A stretch of DNA of 64,000 bases. Origin: Epiperipatus broadwayi. Taxonomy: Eukaryota; Onychophora; Udeonychophora; Euonychophora; Peripatidae. The DNA is taken from NCBI GenBank assembly GCA_028023455.1, contig JAQFVV010012490.1, positions 3,038,001-3,102,000 on the forward strand, read 5' to 3'. Both the position numbers and the translations under genes were made by a program. The notes below the pieces were generated by a model, which was not told the DNA's origin, made no database searches, and was given only the letters and a program-made list of their open reading frames with translations. Positions 58,375 to 64,000 of the stretch are shown here, piece by piece (position 1 is the first letter of the stretch; each line of letters opens with the position of its first letter).

Positions 58375-59414
58375 TCCAAGGAGCAGGGAATACCATCTGC
58401 TTCCGATGGTCAGTTAGAAATGGGGCTTATTTTTCCCCAGTACGGCGTATAATGTGATCCTGCATGTAGGGGATCTTCATGCTATATTTACTAATTACAC
58501 CAATACATCCAATTCATTGACCCAATTTAACTGCGAAACAAATAACCTAAGATTTACCCTCCCTTAAACTAACATAACTTTACAAATCTATGCAGTCATT
58601 CACACCTGACTTAAATTTAACATGATTTAATTAAAAGTTTTGGTTTAATATGAAAAAAAAAACAAAAACATAATGAACACTTTTCAAAGAACGGAAAAAT
58701 TAAATTAATGGAAATGATTTTAAAACTACATATGATAAAAATAATTATTAATGATTTAATTTGGTCAGATAGGAATTTATATTTAAATATTGGAAATATT
58801 TATACTTAATGTTCATGAATTATATATATAGTTCTTACAGTTTAAAAGTCCATCCTTAATAACTGCTTGTAATTTGGATCCAGTGTTAATTTACACGACA
58901 TCCTGGGGAGACCGGTATGCTGTTGGCCGTTCTATTGATATTCATCTGAAGGCCCTTTACTCTAGCTGGTATAGTTAGTTCTTTGTTTGATTTTATTGCA
59001 GGACCTTGGTGTCCTAGGGTCCGCAATATAGGAAAATGATGTTTCATTTTTTCTTTTGGAAAAACTGAAAGGATTGAAAGTGTGATCAATCCCTTCTCCT
59101 TCAATTCTCCCGGACATAACACATACAGAACACATCAACTCATATTTTATTTCCAATCTTTTCTTTTTTATATTAAAATCTCGGATTGACTGGACATAAC
59201 GTCATGATGATGATGATCCTTTCGCTGTGGTCCGTTTCCTGGGGGATTTTTTTATTGGCTAATCTGTTTTTATTGTTTTTCTCTCCTATCTGACCTTTAA
59301 TTATAAATTGAGATGCCCAAGGGCTAGTTTACTTAAGACTACTTAAAAATAATCATTTCCATTTTTAGCCTTTTTACACAATAGAATTAAATTTTGTATA
59401 TTTTTAAAGATATA
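58375..59414. other. Unclassified GC-richer DNA
   Basis: Segments such as AATACCATCTGCTTCCGATG (58389) and the minus-strand frame 59156-58886 are more GC-rich than the surroundings and may be transposon remains. No domain is recognisable in the frames. An ATGATGATGATG run lies at about 59204. Confidence 0.3.
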
Positions 59415-60598
59415 ATTTTATCGGTACTCATCTTATAGCTAAAGACGCCGTTCCATGGTGCGGTTTTCGTGCTAAAACACATAAAAATGCTGTTTCCGCG
59501 GCTGACACGTTCGAACCCGCGTTTTCTATAATACAACTTTTTTGTTGTGCTACAGAATGCAGGCCGCTATGTCGCGTCGCAGTACAGCATGTATGTTGCT
59601 AAGCAGCAATTACATTTTCCGAATTCGCACAATTTATAAAATATTTACGGCTTGATGAGAGAGTTTGTATTTGAATTGTATTGAAATGTTGTTTTCATTG
59701 GATTTTTTTTAATTTTAAACTACTGAAATGTTCAGATTTTTAAAACAATAATTATAAGACTTTTTACAACGTACTGTATTGAACTTTTATTTGGGTAAAT
59801 GTTAAATATCTATGTTTTTATTGAGTTGCAATTAGGTAACGTGTCAAGTAAGGTACTGTTAGTAACATTCCACGAGACAAAGAAGATTCTACTGTCTGTA
59901 TATTTTTGAAATAAAAAAGAGCGGTACGAAAAAAATATCCAGTAAGAAAAGTCCAAATATACAGGTTTTTTTTTTTCAATTTAATAAAAAGCAAATATTA
60001 TAAACATCTTTAATAAGTAAAGAAGACATTTGTATGTGTTTGTTGTTGTTTAAAAAAGTTTGAGTTTCTTTCTTCTGTCTGAGTATGCTTACGATTTTGA
60101 ATTTTTTTATTTTAGCATTACAAACAAACAGAACACTAACCCTAAAACTAACCCTAAATTTAACCGTAACAACTTTTACTTTTATTACGATTATTATTTT
60201 TTAGTTAAACAACAAAAAAAGTCGTAACACAAGTAAAAAATATCCGATAGAAAATTGCTAAAAAAAAAAAGCCGTAACACAAGTAAAAAAATATCCGATA
60301 GAAAATTGATAAAAAAAAGCCATAACACAATTTAAAAAGTATACGATATAAAAAACACGAATCAAATTGTAATTAGTTGATTTTATTTTAGGTTTATTAT
60401 TATCATTTAAATTGTATACGTTAATAAAAAATAATATTTAAAAAAGACGATTTTGTTTTGTTTTTATTTTCGCATTACAAAAAAGCACAGAAAAATTATT
60501 AAAATCACCGGCCCGTGAATGTTCATATTTTATAGTTTTAGCGTGAAAACGACTCCATCCTACGGCGTCTTTATCCATAATACAAGCACCATTTTATC
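59415..60598. mobile_element. Merlin-like DNA transposon 3, non-autonomous, with target duplication
   Basis: The ends read GGTACTCATCTTATAGCTAA (from 59423) and, on the other strand, GGTGCTTGTATTATGGATAA (from 60590), both followed by AGACGCCGT. An exact 8-bp duplication ATTTTATC is at 59415-59422 and 60591-60598. No transposase is left. Three tandem units of about 50 bp with CGTAACACAAGTAAAAAA and TATCCGATAGAAAATTG lie at about 60220-60350. GTGCTAAAACACATAAAAAT in its left end also occurs near an end of transposon 2. Confidence 0.88.
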
Positions 60599-63500
60599 TT
60601 TAAATCTTTTAAATTTTTTCTTAAAATTTAGTTTTAAAATATTTTTTTCTTTTTTAATAGTTTTCTTTTAATAATTTTCCATCTGCGCGATTTTATATAT
60701 ATACGAGTTTAGATGACTTTTAATTTTCAATTTTTAATTCTGAAAAAACAAACTTTTTTATTTGCCAACTTTTATTTTTAATTTTATTTAAAATAATGTA
60801 ACAGCATGTGTGCCCGTTACAATATATATATATGTGAATCTAAATGGATCTACTAAATTTTAAATATTTATGGTAAATTAATTATAAAAGGAATATTTGT
60901 TTTTTTGAAATATCAAGAAAATTTTAACTTTCTTTATGCCAAATTTAATTTGTGTATGTATGTATATATATGTATGATAATATTAAATAATCTTATATAC
61001 ATTGTAAATAAAAAAATTTTACTAATAATTTATATAAAATAAAATCGACATTTAAGAGTTACATAATGTAATTATTAAATCTTATAATCTTGGCAAGTCA
61101 TTGTATCATTCTTAAAAATGGTATAAAATGTTATAAATACCAAAGATTCTTTAATTAAATTTTACTTGGCTATTGATCAGTCTTTCCATACCATATTTGG
61201 AAATGTAGGTCAATTTAGAATTTCAATCAAGTATACCGAGTTTGAAACAATGGCTGGCAAGAATTTGATCAGATTAACTTCTAAACAAAAATGTAATGGA
61301 AACACAATATCATATCCTGTTTCTAGATATGTGTGAAATGAATAAAATATCTTGCCTCAAGGCAGCATTCTTTAAATATTCGCATTGTATATAAATAGCT
61401 AAATTTTTGGCTATCAGGGATTCTTATTCTAGGTTTTATATTAGAGTGCTAATATACTTCATCTTAGTTTAATTTGTAAAATAAATAATGTCTGGGTAAA
61501 AGCGACTGTTTGCTTTCCCATACCTCTGGGACTCTCATCTCCGCACTCATGATGCCAAAGCCCGAAATATCTAGGCCAAATTTAATGAACTGGTCGAAGA
61601 AGATGCTTGCCTGAAAGTGAACTTTAAATCTCTACCGATGCCCGTTTCCAGCCAAACCAGTATATGATCATGATCCATCAATCACCTGAGTCGTGTCAAC
61701 AAGTTGGCAAAGGTAAAACGTCTACATTGCTGTCAATTTGTGAATTCTTATTTAATCTAACTTTCTTTAAAAGTATATTGTAAGCCTTTTTTTTAAATAT
61801 TTAATTCTTAAAACTTATTTTGTAAAATGTTAAGTAAGGTCTATATAATTTCTTGAAAATCTATGTTAAGTTCTTTCAATTTGGTGTGGCAATTTAGATT
61901 GAATTTTATTTTCTCTTAATTTGTTATTTTGATTTATTTAATATGCCAAGCCAGTATCCAACCTAGTGAGTAAAATTAAACTCCACTGCCCAATAGTTTT
62001 CTCCTATTAAATTGTTGGAGACATAAATTTCTTTAAAGTTAATTCGTGTAAACTTGCTTGGTTTTATACCAATTATTCCATATCATAATATTATTCACTA
62101 TTTAAATGACAGGCAAAGTTTTGATGTTTATACACAGCTGCCCTCATTAATTTATAAATTAAACCCTTACCTAACCACTGAAATTTGTCTTGCCAATTTG
62201 TTTAATTAAATCTCACCGGAAGTGAATTTAATATATCATCTGCCTATGTGTGATCTATGATTTTATTTTGTAAATTAATATATTAAGTTATTCATGCATT
62301 AATCTCTTATAGAAATGTAAGAAGATATTTTAAAAGTGTGGGAGAAAACAATCTATTCCTTTTATTCTTTATATTCTGACCCATTTTATACTTTCTTAGG
62401 CATTAGTTAATCACCCATGAATGGTTTGTGTTTAGGCATTCCATTAAGCCAGGTAGCATATTATTTTAAACAAGTATTAATTAGTTTACCATAGCCGTTT
62501 GTGGTATGGAGTATCATTACAATCATTTATAAAATTTCATTGCTTTTCTTGCTTTGCCATGCACCGTGGGATCTTTGGAATACCCGGACCCAATCTTCAT
62601 CATCAGTCTCAAAGTAGATGCTTTTACTACTAGGGACCTCTTTCAGGCACTTCTAATGGATATGTGTATGGGAGAATACGGATAAACCGTCCCAACATGC
62701 TAGCTTGTGCCACTATTTTCAGAGATATGTTCTTGTTCCATCATGCAGACATACTCTCACCTTTATATGACAGTGTCTTAAGTGATCTCATTCATATATA
62801 CAATTGTAAATTGTAACATAATACCGTCTTTATTATTACTAATTTATTTATATATTTACAATGCTATCTGTAAGCCATAATTGTATGCTTTTCGCCACCC
62901 ATTCTATTTAATTCTTTAGGTCAAATTATATAATTGCAGCTTGTTTTAGGTTGAACCATCTTACTCCCGCCCATTTGAGCGATTTCCCAAATCTTGTTGA
63001 AATGTGATCTTGCATGCTCTTAAAATCACACATTATCAACTCTTACTTATATGTATAATGTTATAATCAAACCATTAACGTGAATTTGTAATGTTTTGGG
63101 TAATGATTAAGATATAATTTATTATTGATTATCTAATCAATTTATTCCATATCCTTGGCATATTAACCGCACCAACCATATATATATACATATATATATT
63201 AACTGTACAAACCAATTATATATATATTAACTGCACCAACCAACTTTTATATATTAAACCAAATATTTTATTTACTTTAAGTAACTTCCCAAATGACCTA
63301 TTTAATTATAAATCCAGATGCATGATTGCAAATCAAATCCTCAGCAAATTTGTAATAAGAATTGTATAGACATTCTACATATATATTTCATTTCATTTAT
63401 AATCATTAAACTACCATTTAATCATGTAATATTCGTACTTGTCATTCATTGCCTGAATCTCTAATATTAATTATTTGATTGAGTTATATTGTTCCCTAGT

Positions 63501-64000
63501 TGAATGAGATTTTTTTAATATTATTAATTAAACTCCCTTTTGTTTCATGTTGCCTTGAATATTATTATGGCTCCGATTATTAATTAATATTAAGCAATAG
63601 TCTGTACCATTCTTTAATTGTTATATTTCATAGAAATTATAAGTTAATCACTTGAATATATTATTGATTTCCAAGTCTCTGTGCTCACCCTGTTCTCATT
63701 GCTGGGACTGGAATAATGGAAAACTTGTAGTATCCTCAAAAATGTTGCTCATATAGTCATAGACCGTGGAGCACAGGCAAATAGGTTAACGTTTAGTATT
63801 GTTCCTGACTTATGTATCTTGCACAAGCTACATTGATATACTTTTACTTGGATACTCGGTCTTGTTGAATGACTATACAATTTTGACTGGTACAATATAT
63901 GACCAATGTATATGTACTACATTTTGCATCAATGTATAAATCTTGAAAAAAAAAACTCAAGCCATAAAAATATTGTTATATCTGACCATGCCTTCAGAAG
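60599..64000. other. Right-end DNA: AT-rich with unclassified GC-richer patches
   Basis: GC-richer patches lie at about 61495-61735 (short frame AKFNELVEEDACLKVNFKSL, closed by stops), 62560-62770, 62940-63020 and 63680-63780. They look like mobile-element or SINE remains, but no motif identifies them. No NOP53 exon was found. AT-rich repeats of ATATATAT lie near 63180-63250. Confidence 0.35.

Noticed and set aside
1-64000. CRISPR array, operon, ribosome binding sites or prophage
   Set aside because: The window is spliced eukaryotic DNA. The tandem arrays have no spacer structure and lie inside transposons.

Overview
This window is nuclear DNA from an AT-rich invertebrate animal. By eye it is about three quarters A+T. 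The evidence is a spliced eukaryotic gene with introns of up to about 10 kb, U12-type splice signals, AATAAA poly(A) signals, and many animal-type repeats: Merlin DNA transposons, Penelope-like elements, RTE-like LINEs and tRNA-derived retroposons. The species cannot be read from the sequence. A mollusc, a chelicerate or another AT-rich invertebrate would all fit.

Two protein genes can be supported, and they converge. On the + strand, ten exons between 4135 and 40643 encode about the last 346 residues of MOCS3/Uba4, the E1-like adenylyltransferase fused to a rhodanese domain that serves molybdopterin synthesis and tRNA wobble-uridine thiolation. Its 5' exons lie upstream of the window. All visible catalytic residues are intact. 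Two of its nine complete introns carry exact U12-type 5' splice sites. One of these appears to be an AT-AA intron of about 10.6 kb, the other a GT-AG intron of about 7.0 kb. On the - strand, three exons (56451-56385, 54981-54902, 43212-43155) encode the C-terminus of a NOP53/GLTSCR2-like ribosome-biogenesis protein. Its 5' part lies beyond, or undetected in, the right side of the window.

Layout: 1-4134 is upstream MOCS3 intron. 4135-6198 holds exons a and b. The U12 intron 6199-16776 contains a hairpin retroposon, an RTE-like LINE remnant, a 3.7-kb head-to-head Penelope composite with a 13-bp target duplication, and a second hairpin retroposon. 16895-24457 is an intron with a Merlin element, a possible pogo-like element and a LINE fragment. 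24458-30162 holds five exons, with a LINE fragment and a short tRNA-derived retroposon in the introns. The second U12 intron 30163-37151 carries a Penelope remnant, a LINE remnant and a 253-bp palindrome. 37152-40643 holds the last two exons and a third hairpin retroposon. 40690-42640 is the spacer between the two gene ends. 43213-54901 is the last NOP53 intron, with a diverged direct duplication of about 1.8-2.0 kb, another tRNA-derived retroposon and a 2.3-kb Merlin element. 56452-64000 has a third Merlin element and several unclassified GC-richer patches.

The most notable observations are four. (1) There are two U12-class introns in one MOCS3 gene, one with probable AT-AA termini. (2) Three Merlin-like elements have perfect 8-bp target duplications and their own internal minisatellites. 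(3) A retroposon family with terminal hairpins has long, variable target duplications. (4) The Penelope composite is flanked by a single target duplication. Almost every other ORF in the window is a chance frame or the antisense shadow of a dead transposon.
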